The notes: generated from the sequence alone by a model not told the origin. A stretch of DNA of 7,991 nucleotides from Spirochaetota bacterium (GCA_026990615.1 JALXDB010000088.1:1-7991), one strand, 5' to 3'. Positions 1 through 6,554 are shown, numbered from the stretch's first letter. Made by a program: numbers and translations.

Positions 1-99
1 CTCGAGGGGAGAAGATACTTCTTCGCTTTGCACGAAGGGACAAAAACCGGTTTTTATATTAAACTCTATTATTATGACAAAACACAAATTGAATTGTAA
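1..99 (+). CDS. C-terminal fragment of an unidentified protein (5' end outside window)
   Basis: The frame starting at base 1 is open and ends at TAA 97-99, giving 32 residues beginning LEGRRYFFALHEG and ending YYYDKTQIEL. The composition (Gly, Arg, His, Glu, several aromatics) is more protein-like than a chance frame in the AT-rich sequence that follows, and base composition falls sharply right after the stop. I do not recognise the family. No start or upstream part is visible, so function and length are unknown. It reads in the same direction as the MFS gene, 162 bases further on, but the long AT-rich spacer argues against tight co-transcription. It could still be a chance open frame, since only 33 codons are seen. 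Confidence 0.45.
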   Translation, partial: LEGRRYFFALHEGTKTGFYIKLYYYDKTQIEL

Positions 100-261
100 T
101 TATCTATTAAGGCCAATTTTGAGTTTTCATTTTTAATTCAAAAAAACACACAATGTTATGTTATCAATATTATAAAATCGAGGCTTAATTCATTATATAT
201 TAATATTTAAAAACTCGAATATCACCCTATTAAAATATTAAAATATTAAGAATATTGTTAC
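100..261. other. AT-rich spacer upstream of the MFS gene
   Basis: This stretch is almost entirely A and T. It holds one inverted copy of the dispersed repeat (115-146) and two exact tandem copies of ATTAAAAT (229-236, 237-244) followed by a third degenerate copy (245-253), ending a few bases before the MFS start codon. A 5-bp inverted repeat, TCGAG (178-182) and CTCGA (214-218), encloses an AT-only loop. The MFS promoter must lie here, but so many TATA-like hexamers are present that none can be chosen with confidence. Confidence 0.5.
115..146 (-). repeat. Dispersed intergenic AT-rich repeat, copy 1 (inverted)
   Basis: Read on the minus strand this is a T-run, GAATTAAAAA, two differing bases, then AAAACTC. 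It matches the plus-strand copy at 1616-1644 at almost every position of the first 27 bases. It sits in a spacer and overlaps no gene. Confidence 0.5.
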
Positions 262-1431
262 ATGCAGAAAAAAGATTTTAATCCCGGAAAAGTTATACTA
301 TTTTCAACGACTCACTTTATACATGATTTATACACAGCCTTTTTAAGTCCCCTTCTACCACTTGTTATTCAGAGGTTAAACATCTCGCTTTTAAAAGCTG
401 GAGCCCTTTTGCCTATTTTCAGAACCCCTATCCTGCTGCAGCCATACATCGGGTACCATGCAGACAGGGGAAAAGCTTCAAAATTTTTACCGCTTGCTCT
501 TTTAATAACATCTATCTCCATGAGTATTTTCGCAAATGCAGGCACTTACCTGGTGGCCTCCATAATCCTCTTTATCACGGGGGTAAGTGCAGCCTTTTAC
601 CACGCACCAGCTGTCTTTCTGATAGCCGAATCAAGCGGAAAGCGATACGGCACAGGAATGTCAATCTTTATGACAGGCGGTGAACTTGCCAGAGCACTCG
701 GCCCCCTTTATATTGTAACAATCCTCAAATTCGTTTCTACAAAATACTCTTTCATCGCCTCTTTTCCTGGATTAATCTTTACATTTGTACTTGTACTTAC
801 CGTTTACAATGTAAAACCTGGAAAACAGGAGGATAAATTACCGGAAAAGTCAAAATTAACATTTAGAATTCTCTTTCAGCACGGCGGTAAAATCCTATAC
901 TTGTTGATATATATCTCGATTTTTCAGAGCTTTACAAAATTCAGTTTCTCCCTATTTTTACCGACATTTATGAAATCCATCGGCTTTAAGCTCTTTGCAG
1001 CGGGTGTCTCATTGACGACACTGGAACTAACAGGGGCTGTTGGTGCCCTGATTGGAGGAACAGTATCGGATCTAATTGGAAGGAAAAAATTTTTAATTTT
1101 TGCAACTGTAGCAATTCCTATTTTCATCAATGCCTTTTTATGGAGTAAAACTCTCTATCTAAAATACATTTTTCTGCTGATTGAAGGGGCATTCATGTTT
1201 TCTATCTCTCCTGTAAGATATGCCCTAGCCCAGGAGCTTGTACCGGAATACAAGGGCACCGTTTCCTCGCTCCTTATGTCGCTATCATTTTTCACCACGA
1301 CTCTCTCGTCATTATTAACGGGATATCTGGGCGATAAACTGGGACTTCTCTTAACATTTAGAATTATCTCTTTTATTCCACTGGTTACAATCCCGGCGAT
1401 AATTTTCATTCCCGAAAGAAAAAACAGATAA
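262..1431 (+). CDS. MFS transporter, fosmidomycin-resistance (Fsr)-like
   Basis: This is a 389-residue integral inner-membrane protein of the major facilitator superfamily, close in length to E. coli Fsr (about 400). It shows alternating hydrophobic segments throughout, a polar central loop at about 184-205 separating two six-helix halves, and the Fsr-type landmarks HFIHDLYTAFLSPLLPL (18-34), LLQPYIGYHADRG (58-70, N-half motif A), GVSAAFYHAPA (107-117), TGGELARALGPL (138-149), GGTVSDLIGRKK (265-276, C-half motif A) and LAQELVPEYKG (322-332). Members of this family are proton-driven exporters; E. coli Fsr exports fosmidomycin, but the real substrate here is unknown. The ATG at 262 has no recognisable Shine-Dalgarno sequence; the next Met is at residue 87, inside the membrane domain, so 262 is kept. 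The gene converges with the minus-strand enzyme cluster, and export of a product of that cluster is possible but not shown. Confidence 0.9.
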   Translation: MQKKDFNPGKVILFSTTHFIHDLYTAFLSPLLPLVIQRLNISLLKAGALLPIFRTPILLQPYIGYHADRGKASKFLPLALLITSISMSIFANAGTYLVASIILFITGVSAAFYHAPAVFLIAESSGKRYGTGMSIFMTGGELARALGPLYIVTILKFVSTKYSFIASFPGLIFTFVLVLTVYNVKPGKQEDKLPEKSKLTFRILFQHGGKILYLLIYISIFQSFTKFSFSLFLPTFMKSIGFKLFAAGVSLTTLELTGAVGALIGGTVSDLIGRKKFLIFATVAIPIFINAFLWSKTLYLKYIFLLIEGAFMFSISPVRYALAQELVPEYKGTVSSLLMSLSFFTTTLSSLLTGYLGDKLGLLLTFRIISFIPLVTIPAIIFIPERKNR

Positions 1432-1615
1432 AAAACTCACTATAAAAAACATCTTTTACTTTTAAAAATACTTTTTTAAAATTAGATTGAGAGCTATTGG
1501 CATATCCGTTATCAAAATATCCTTCTGTAATATTTATCAGGGTGAAATTCGGTTTTTAATAAATATATAATGAATTACAACCCATTCTTATAAAATGAAA
1601 ATATAACATAACCTA

Positions 1616-1655
1616 TTTTTTGAATTAAAAACTAAAAACTCTACGAAAACTCTTC
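1616..1655 (+). repeat. Dispersed intergenic AT-rich repeat, copy 2
   Basis: TTTTTTGAATTAAAAA leads into AAAACTCTAC (1635-1644) and a degenerate second unit AAAACTCTTC (1646-1655). It is shared with the inverted copy at 115-146 and the copy at 3444-3487. All three lie outside genes. Confidence 0.55.
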
Positions 1656-1858
1656 ATTAACTTTACATTGTTTTTGTAAAAGATTAATCCGACCCTCCCC
1701 GCTATCATAGCACAAAGTTAAATCGATTGAGAACCGCCTTTATACAGGATTAAGCAACTATTCTATTAAATATTTTAGTCCTAAATACTATACATAAGAC
1801 AGCAATATAAAAAGCTACATAAAAGAAGATTAAAGAAGATTTTGTTTTCTCAGATAAA

Positions 1859-1871
1859 TTCGTATTACGAA
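1859..1871. repeat. 13-base palindrome TTCGTATTACGAA
   Basis: Two perfect 6-base arms (TTCGTA and TACGAA) surround a single T. As DNA it could be a small operator; as minus-strand RNA it could form only a 5-bp stem with a 3-base loop followed by a short U-rich stretch, which would be a weak terminator. It lies about 93 bases beyond the aminotransferase stop codon. Function unknown. Confidence 0.3.
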
Positions 1872-1891
1872 AATATCCCGTCAGGTTTAGG

Positions 1892-1920
1892 TTTAGAGTA
1901 AATATCCCCTTCCGTGTCAA
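1892..1920 (-). promoter_or_regulatory. Promoter-like -35/-10 pair in the convergent gap
   Basis: On the minus strand a consensus TTGACA (1920-1915) is followed after exactly 17 bases by TCTAAA (1897-1892), which matches four of six -10 positions. Transcription would run leftward into the gap and then antisense to the MFS gene. No gene is seen downstream, so this is either a small-RNA promoter or chance. It overlaps the protein-like stretch noted after the aminotransferase stop, and the two readings are alternatives. Confidence 0.2.
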
Positions 1921-1963
1921 TGAAAATTATTTTACCAATTCTGCAGAATAAAACCAGTTTAAA

Positions 1964-3247
1964 TTAACTTTTATAAGCCTCATATACCTTGTTAAAAGCT
2001 TCAACAAAATAATCCATATGTTTAATTTCATACACTGGATGAACCGGAAAGGCCAATGTCCTTTCTTCCAGCCATTTGGCTTTCGGGCAGATCCAATTCT
2101 TATAATCAACAGATTTTGGATCTGTATACTCTCTCGATTCAAATGGAAACCTGTACCTTCCAAAGCCTCTGTGCTCGCTGTAGGCTTTTTCCTTGTAGGC
2201 CTGGGGCCACTGCACAGGCATTACCGGAACACCCTCCGCCTTCAAAGCCTCTATAAAATCCTTTATACCAACTCTGATTGATTCAAGCTCAACTACAATT
2301 GGAAACCACCAGAATGCATTTTTTCGCTCCTCCGTGTGGGGTGGTAGATATTTTACCGCTGGATGATCCTTTAACCTCTTAAGCAGGTATTCACCGTTCT
2401 CTCTCCTTCTTTTAAGATGGTAGCTATCAAGCCTCTCAAGCTCATATATCCCAACGATCGATTGAATTTCTGTCATTCTGTAGTTAAAACCAATCCTCTC
2501 ATGGATGTAGGGCAATTTCTGCTCCAGCTCAAGCAACCTCAGGCGTTCTTTAACATCGTAACCGTGATCTCTGAAAGATCTGCAGATCCATGCGACATCT
2601 TCATCATCCGTTATAACAGCACCACCTTCTCCTGCAGTTGTAAAATGTTTTGATTGGCAGAAGCTAAAAGCACCGGCATCTCCTACGGTACCTGCCTTTT
2701 TACCCTTGTATTCACCACCCGGTGCCTGGGCTACATCCTCTAAAATAAAAAGCCCGTGCTTCTCTGCTATCTTAACCAGCGGATCTAAATCAACGATTAT
2801 TCCGTACAGATGCACTGGTATTATGCCCACAGTCCGGCCTGTAATCTTTGCCTCCACATCCGATGGATCTATTGTGTGGTCTTCTTTTTTAACATCTGCG
2901 AACACAGGAATTGCACCGGCCTGAACTACACACATCGATGATGCTATGAAGGAGTATGAAGTGACAATAACCTCATCACCAGGACCGACGCCGAATCCAT
3001 TAAGAGCGGTATGAAGGGCTGCCGTTCCATTTGTTGTGGTAATTGCAAACTTTGCACCGTTGTACTCTGCAAACTTTTTTTCAAACTCCATGCCTTTCGA
3101 ACCTGTCCAGTAGTTAACCAATCCGGTCTTTAAAGGTTCAAGAACATGCTCAAACACTTTATCACTGAACTGTGGCCACATTGGAAACGGTTCGGTATTT
3201 ACAGGTGTTCCTCCATTAATCGCCAGCTTTTTTTCTTCTGGATTCAT
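1964..3247 (-). CDS. DegT/DnrJ/EryC1/StrS family PLP-dependent sugar aminotransferase
   Basis: This cytosolic, type I fold PLP enzyme most likely transfers an amino group, usually from glutamate or glutamine, to a keto sugar or keto cyclitol. Visible landmarks: N-terminal LAINGGTPV (8-16), phosphate-binding TTNGTAALHT (71-80), EVIVTSYSFIAS (92-103), the cofactor-ring aspartate in LEDVAQAPGG (D171), the Schiff-base lysine K200 in SFCQSKHFTTAGEGGA, and GFNYRMTEIQS (253-263). At 427 residues it is longer than the usual 370-400; the extra length is mainly an insertion at about 350-385 before CPKAKWLEERTLAFPVHP. The LAINGG start and SKHFTT active site are typical of the branch containing aminocyclitol and amino-sugar aminotransferases rather than the PseC/ArnB branch. 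The start is well supported by AGGGGAG six bases upstream of the ATG. It is the last of the four minus-strand enzyme genes, 402 bases after the cyclase gene, so it may have its own promoter. Confidence 0.93.
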   Translation of the reverse strand: MNPEEKKLAINGGTPVNTEPFPMWPQFSDKVFEHVLEPLKTGLVNYWTGSKGMEFEKKFAEYNGAKFAITTTNGTAALHTALNGFGVGPGDEVIVTSYSFIASSMCVVQAGAIPVFADVKKEDHTIDPSDVEAKITGRTVGIIPVHLYGIIVDLDPLVKIAEKHGLFILEDVAQAPGGEYKGKKAGTVGDAGAFSFCQSKHFTTAGEGGAVITDDEDVAWICRSFRDHGYDVKERLRLLELEQKLPYIHERIGFNYRMTEIQSIVGIYELERLDSYHLKRRRENGEYLLKRLKDHPAVKYLPPHTEERKNAFWWFPIVVELESIRVGIKDFIEALKAEGVPVMPVQWPQAYKEKAYSEHRGFGRYRFPFESREYTDPKSVDYKNWICPKAKWLEERTLAFPVHPVYEIKHMDYFVEAFNKVYEAYKS

Positions 3248-3325
3248 ACGTAACTCCCCTTTTATATAAATAATTTTTAAACTTCAATTTTAAACCCTAA
3301 CTTTTAACCCCAACTTGCCGAACAA

Positions 3326-3354
3326 ATTATACGGAAACAGAAAATATTTTTCTA
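3326..3354 (-). promoter_or_regulatory. Candidate sigma-70-type promoter for the aminotransferase gene
   Basis: On the minus strand TAGAAA (3354-3349, four of six matches to TTGACA) is separated by 17 bases from a perfect TATAAT (3331-3326). Initiation near 3319 would give a leader of about 70 bases before the ATG at 3247. The 402-base gap after the cyclase gene makes a separate promoter plausible. AT-rich sequence produces such matches by chance, so support is moderate. Confidence 0.35.
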
Positions 3355-3443
3355 TCTTCAATAAGATGGCACAATTCGGGTTTTAGTATTGATATTGGAT
3401 CACACGCCATTTTTTATAGTGTTAAAAGCACAATACTATTTAC

Positions 3444-3487
3444 TTTGAATTAAAATTGAAGACTCTACAATTGAAAACTCTACATTG
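3444..3487 (+). repeat. Dispersed intergenic AT-rich repeat, copy 3 with tandem 15-base units
   Basis: TTTGAATTAAAATTGAAG leads into ACTCTAC, then a second 15-base unit starts at 3471 (first unit at 3456): TTGAAGACTCTACAA and TTGAAAACTCTACAT differ at two positions. AAAACTCTAC (3474-3483) is identical to 1635-1644. Confidence 0.55.
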
Positions 3488-3649
3488 ATCTTAATTATTA
3501 ACATCCTTAAAACATTACTCGAGTATTTTAAAATAAAATTTCATAAAATTAAGCTGTACGGATTAAAAATCCCTAATCGGATTTAAAATTACCCACCAAA
3601 AATCATTCTAATCAGGAATTATCATGTATTATTGATAACCCTGTACCTT

Positions 3650-4333
3650 TTACACGGAATACTCAAAAACAACTCTGGCAGGTGCACCGGAAACGCCCGC
3701 AACATTCATAGGGAAACAGTACAAAAGGCCTGAATCTACCTCTATCCTGTCGAGGTTAACCAGAGGAGCTGCCAAAACCACCCCTTTTCTAAACATCTCA
3801 ACGAGCAAGCTTCCCTTCTCTGAGTGATTATCTTCCGACCATGAAGCCTCTATGCATGGAACATCCACCCCGAGAATTGATATATCCTTATTAAGAATCC
3901 ATTCCAGGGCATTTCTCAGATAATTCGGACATTTAAGGACATATCCGGGTTTGTTCCACATCCTGTACCAGCCCGTATCCACTATAAGTGCTTCACCCTT
4001 TTTAATTTCAGGTGCATTTCTTTCAAGAATATCTGCATCAATCAAACTATTTTCCCCTATACCCTTGAGTCTTACAATCTTTGCCGGTTTTATAAAATCC
4101 TCAATACTATAGCTATCTATATTTTTCCCATCTTTCAACATGTGTGAACTCGATTCCACATATGTACCCGAGATAGATGCAACCTCGATTTTTGATGAAA
4201 AGAACCCCTCATTTTCAATCGAGGCTATGGTTTCAATTTTCACATCAGGCACTACGCCTTCCAGGCCGGGAAGAACCTTATAACTCCACATTCCATTTTC
4301 AATTACCCCGCTTAACTCTACATACTTTTTCAT
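3650..4333 (-). CDS. Cyclase-family (kynurenine formamidase-like fold) protein with altered metal site
   Basis: This 227-residue protein matches the cyclase/kynurenine-formamidase fold (PF04199-type) in size and landmarks: ALIVDTGW (115-122), ILGVDVPCIEA (153-163), LVNLDRI (191-197) and a C-terminal GVSGAPARVV (213-222). Classical members are metal-dependent amidases or lactonases carrying HxGTHxDxPxH. Here the equivalent stretch is ISGTYVESSSH (54-64), so the first two His and the Asp are replaced by Ile54, Tyr58 and Glu60, while the last His (H64) is kept. H170 in EDNHSEKG may be the later His ligand, but the glutamate expected just before the NLD motif is Ala189. It may use a different metal arrangement or have lost hydrolysis; the GTY-type variant seems to recur in this family as I recall it. 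GGAGATC lies eight bases upstream of the ATG. It sits third in the minus-strand enzyme series; the substrate is unknown. Confidence 0.8.
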   Translation of the reverse strand: MKKYVELSGVIENGMWSYKVLPGLEGVVPDVKIETIASIENEGFFSSKIEVASISGTYVESSSHMLKDGKNIDSYSIEDFIKPAKIVRLKGIGENSLIDADILERNAPEIKKGEALIVDTGWYRMWNKPGYVLKCPNYLRNALEWILNKDISILGVDVPCIEASWSEDNHSEKGSLLVEMFRKGVVLAAPLVNLDRIEVDSGLLYCFPMNVAGVSGAPARVVFEYSV

Positions 4334-4711
4334 AAAACGATCTCCATATATAATTCTGAAAATATCAAGCTTTTAAAATTGTCTAAATTTTGTGAAAGCA
4401 ACCTCCAACATAAATCCAACCGGTCTGGCTTTTATAACTCTAATAAATGTCCATTTTTTGCCTACCGAAATAAAACCATTAAAATATTTCTACCTGCTTA
4501 CCAGACTGATCTATCTAAAATTAAAAATCCGCTTTTCTATCTTTTTACAAAGAGTGCTGAAAAGAAATACTTAAACTTATTTCATAACATTGAAAGGTAA
4601 ACATTCGTACATCGAACTACACCATCAAATCATTTTTTAAACCTTAATATTTAGAATCAGACTTAGGCCCTCCTTAATCTGGATATTTACGAAATCCAAA
4701 ACCCGCTTAAA
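4334..4711. other. 378-base gap between oxidoreductase and cyclase genes
   Basis: No intact gene is seen. Between about 4373 and 4600 the sequence is less AT-rich than other gaps, and its plus strand is C-richer than G, as in the minus-strand genes around it. This fits a decayed minus-strand gene, entered separately. No clear terminator follows the oxidoreductase stop at 4712; AAGGAGG occurs on the minus strand near 4670 but no start codon stands at a useful distance after it. Confidence 0.45.
4373..4600 (-). pseudogene. Possible decayed coding remnant, minus strand
   Basis: The stretch ending at TAA 4375-4373 reads GKKWTFIRVIKARPVGFM followed by LEVAFTKFRQF, a mixed and protein-like composition; its stop-to-stop frame covers 4373-4489. 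Just upstream another minus-strand frame reads AGRNILMVLFR up to a stop, so a single frameshift would join the two, and earlier segments in both frames are broken by TAG codons. The stop lies 39 bases before the cyclase ATG, much like the 40-base spacing of the two genes upstream. This could be the 3' end of a gene that once stood between the oxidoreductase and cyclase genes. The family is not recognised, and chance remains quite possible. Confidence 0.27.
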
Positions 4712-5743
4712 CTAATCGATTTTAATCACCTTTCCTGTTTTTTGTGAATTGTAGGCAGCTTCAATTACAATCATATCCTTTAAAGCCTCCTCCCCGCTGT
4801 TCATTGGCTTTCTACGATTTTCCACAGCATCGATAAAGTCCTCCACCTCGGCCTGATACAGGTCTTTTAATTCCGCTTCTACAGTGATCGGCTCAATCTC
4901 TTTTCTATCCTGCTTTGCATCGTACTGTTTTTGTTCCTGAATGTATGCTATCATCCTGCCACCGGCCACCTGTGAAATTGTTCCTTCAGCCAGAATGCTA
5001 CCCTTCGTTCCGTACAGTTCTAAAAAACCCTTTGCAGCATCGTCAGGTATATTAAAGAAAGAATCACATACACCGTAAGCACCGTTCTTAAACCTTAGCA
5101 ACAATACACCCGAATCTTCAACGGGGTATTTGTGAGTCTGCGTTCCATTAAAGGATGCGACCTCCGATACATCTCCAAACATATACCTCAGTATATCTAC
5201 AGAATGGATTGCCATGTCCATCAAAGCCCCACCACCGCTCTTTGCAGGATCCTGTCTCCATGCCCCTTCAATATATGGATACCATGTTGTAAGCTGGGCT
5301 CTTCCCATTACCGGCTGTCCAATCTCACCATTTTTAACCATTTCGTGGGCCTTTATATGATAACCGTGGTACCTCATCATGAACCCAACCTGAAGGGTAA
5401 CTCCCCTCTTGTTGCAGTACTCAACAATCTCTTCTGTCTCTCTAACATTCATTCCGAGAGGCTTCTCGGAAAGAATATGTTTTCCGTAATCTGCTGCCAA
5501 TTTTATCTGCGGAAGATGGAGGTAAACTGGCGTTGCGATATAAACAGCCTCAATTTCTTTGATTTTTAAAAGCTCCTCAACATCTTCAAAGTAATACGGA
5601 ATATTGTACTTCTCTGCTATCCTTTTACTAACATCAATAGTTCTATTTTGAACTGCTATTATTTCTACCTTTTCAGATTTTAACATCCCCGGGATAGTCC
5701 TCCTGTCGGCTATCCCTCCGCATCCTATTATTCCAAACTTCAT
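4712..5743 (-). CDS. Gfo/Idh/MocA family NAD(P)-dependent oxidoreductase
   Basis: A 343-residue cytosolic dehydrogenase of normal family length, acting on a sugar, sugar derivative or cyclitol hydroxyl. It has the N-terminal Rossmann fold with GIIGCGGIADR (4-14), the nucleotide-site segment AVQNRT (30-35), VYIATPVYLH (67-76) and the family motif SEKPLG (92-97) with the catalytic-region Lys94. The C-terminal alpha/beta domain carries GGGALMDMAIHSVDILRYM (170-188), whose D176, H180 and D183 are the family's conserved catalytic/substrate positions. Arg34 after the second strand may favour NADP, but that is a guess. GGAGG lies five bases before the ATG. It begins 40 bases after the PIG-L stop, so the two are very likely one operon. 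In combination with the DegT protein it recalls the NtdC/NtdA pair that makes 3-amino sugars, although it could equally work in breakdown. Confidence 0.93.
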   Translation of the reverse strand: MKFGIIGCGGIADRRTIPGMLKSEKVEIIAVQNRTIDVSKRIAEKYNIPYYFEDVEELLKIKEIEAVYIATPVYLHLPQIKLAADYGKHILSEKPLGMNVRETEEIVEYCNKRGVTLQVGFMMRYHGYHIKAHEMVKNGEIGQPVMGRAQLTTWYPYIEGAWRQDPAKSGGGALMDMAIHSVDILRYMFGDVSEVASFNGTQTHKYPVEDSGVLLLRFKNGAYGVCDSFFNIPDDAAKGFLELYGTKGSILAEGTISQVAGGRMIAYIQEQKQYDAKQDRKEIEPITVEAELKDLYQAEVEDFIDAVENRRKPMNSGEEALKDMIVIEAAYNSQKTGKVIKID

Positions 5744-5783
5744 CTTAGCCTCCGCTTTATTCTATATTTCATCTTATTTCCTG

Positions 5784-6554
5784 TTACTTTTCCAAAACAT
5801 AATCTTTTAAAATACCCTTTAAAATATTATCGGCGGGATAGGCATTCCCCCTGTGCTGAACAAAGGCTTCAGCATATTCAAAACCGCTCTGCTGACCGAA
5901 AAGCCTGCACATCCTCTTCATATTCTCGATGTACATGTCCATACCATGCTGTTTCAAAAGCCAGTTTCTCTGACTCTTGTGGCAGGCAAGAATCTTCGAT
6001 TTGAAATCAATCAGGTCTGAAACATTCACATATATGCTCTGAGGAACAGTATTTCCGTATATATCCATCCCATCAAAAGGAGCAAAGTAGTACAAATAGG
6101 GAATTTTTTCGATCGGCTTTGCCGGATCCGGATCAAATGTTATGTAATTCGGTATTGGCGCTGCAAAACATCCATGCCTCACCAGCATACTTGTTACTTC
6201 ATGGTCGATCATATAATCGTTCCGGGGATGTGTAAACACAATATGCGGGTCAACCTTGCGTATAAATTCCGTAACTTTCATCTTTGTCCTATCATCCATA
6301 AAAATTCTGAGGTCAGATTCTCCCAGAATATTTAATTCAGCATCAAGCATTTTTGCAGCTTCCTCTGCTTCAACCCTTCTTATTCTTGTAGTTTCCTCAA
6401 GAGAATACTCCGCAGAACCGCAATCTCCCTTTGCAACAATTCCCATATATATCCTGTATCCCTTGTCCCTGAGAAGTTTCAGGGTACCCGAACACATGAA
6501 TTCAATATCATCAGGATGGGCACCGATGGCTAAAACCCTATTATTTGCCCTCAT
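5784..6554 (-). CDS. PIG-L (LmbE-like) family N-deacetylase
   Basis: This 256-residue protein belongs to the PIG-L/LmbE zinc deacetylases, which remove acetyl groups from N-acetylglucosamine-type amino sugars (for example in GPI-anchor, mycothiol and bacillithiol synthesis and in archaeal chitin breakdown). The first zinc/catalytic motif is AIGAHPDDIEF (9-19: H13, D15, D16), followed by TRIRRVEAEEAAKMLDA (56-72), the family's conserved Arg/Glu stretch, and the second zinc motif THPRNDYMIDHEVTSMLV (108-125) with H118. No signal peptide or membrane segment is seen, so it acts in the cytosol. A strong GGAGGAGG lies eight bases upstream of the ATG at 6554. It is the first gene of the minus-strand cluster, 40 bases before the Gfo/Idh gene, and is transcribed away from the mannose-6-phosphate isomerase gene. 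The pairing suggests an acetylated amino sugar or cyclitol substrate; the exact compound is unknown. Confidence 0.9.
   Translation of the reverse strand: MRANNRVLAIGAHPDDIEFMCSGTLKLLRDKGYRIYMGIVAKGDCGSAEYSLEETTRIRRVEAEEAAKMLDAELNILGESDLRIFMDDRTKMKVTEFIRKVDPHIVFTHPRNDYMIDHEVTSMLVRHGCFAAPIPNYITFDPDPAKPIEKIPYLYYFAPFDGMDIYGNTVPQSIYVNVSDLIDFKSKILACHKSQRNWLLKQHGMDMYIENMKRMCRLFGQQSGFEYAEAFVQHRGNAYPADNILKGILKDYVLEK

Larger units (their letters stand above)
1432..1963. other. 532-base convergent gap between MFS and aminotransferase genes
   Basis: No convincing complete gene is seen. The gap contains a plus-strand copy of the dispersed repeat (1616-1655), a 13-base palindrome at 1859-1871, a TTGACA/TCTAAA promoter-like pair on the minus strand (1892-1920), and a 32-codon open stretch (1868-1963) in frame with and immediately after the aminotransferase stop codon. 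No GC-rich hairpin followed by a T-run was found for either converging gene. The length is unusual for a convergent gap in a compact bacterial genome and could hold decayed genes or a small RNA. Confidence 0.5.
3248..3649. other. 402-base gap between cyclase and aminotransferase genes
   Basis: No full gene is seen. The gap holds a promoter-like pair for the aminotransferase (3326-3354), a 27-codon minus-strand open frame (3327-3410, ATG but no ribosome binding site), a copy of the dispersed repeat with two tandem 15-base units (3444-3487), a short hairpin GGATT/AATCC near 3559, and a 6-bp inverted repeat TTATCA/TGATAA near 3619-3638 just past the cyclase stop. None is a strong terminator. Confidence 0.5.

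Noticed and set aside
21..55. CTTCG/CGAAG inverted repeat followed by the palindrome AAAAACCGGTTTTT
   Set aside because: They fall within the open frame 1-99 and look like coincidences of codon sequence rather than a terminator.
1405..1550. Minus-strand open stretch of about 50 codons containing FTLINITEGYFDNGY
   Set aside because: It overlaps the 3' end of the MFS gene antisense, has no start codon with a ribosome binding site, and stretches of this length occur by chance in the six frames.
1938..1949. Perfect 12-base palindrome ATTCTGCAGAAT after the aminotransferase stop
   Set aside because: No loop and no T-run, so not a terminator; a single short palindrome is expected by chance.
4379..4600. 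Two overlapping plus-strand frames (73 and 60 codons) in the 378-base gap
   Set aside because: No ribosome binding site and no recognisable motifs; better explained as shadows of possible former minus-strand coding sequence.
5132..5569. 145-codon plus-strand open frame
   Set aside because: It lies wholly opposite the Gfo/Idh gene, whose motifs are unmistakable; the Cys- and His-rich translation is typical of an antisense shadow.
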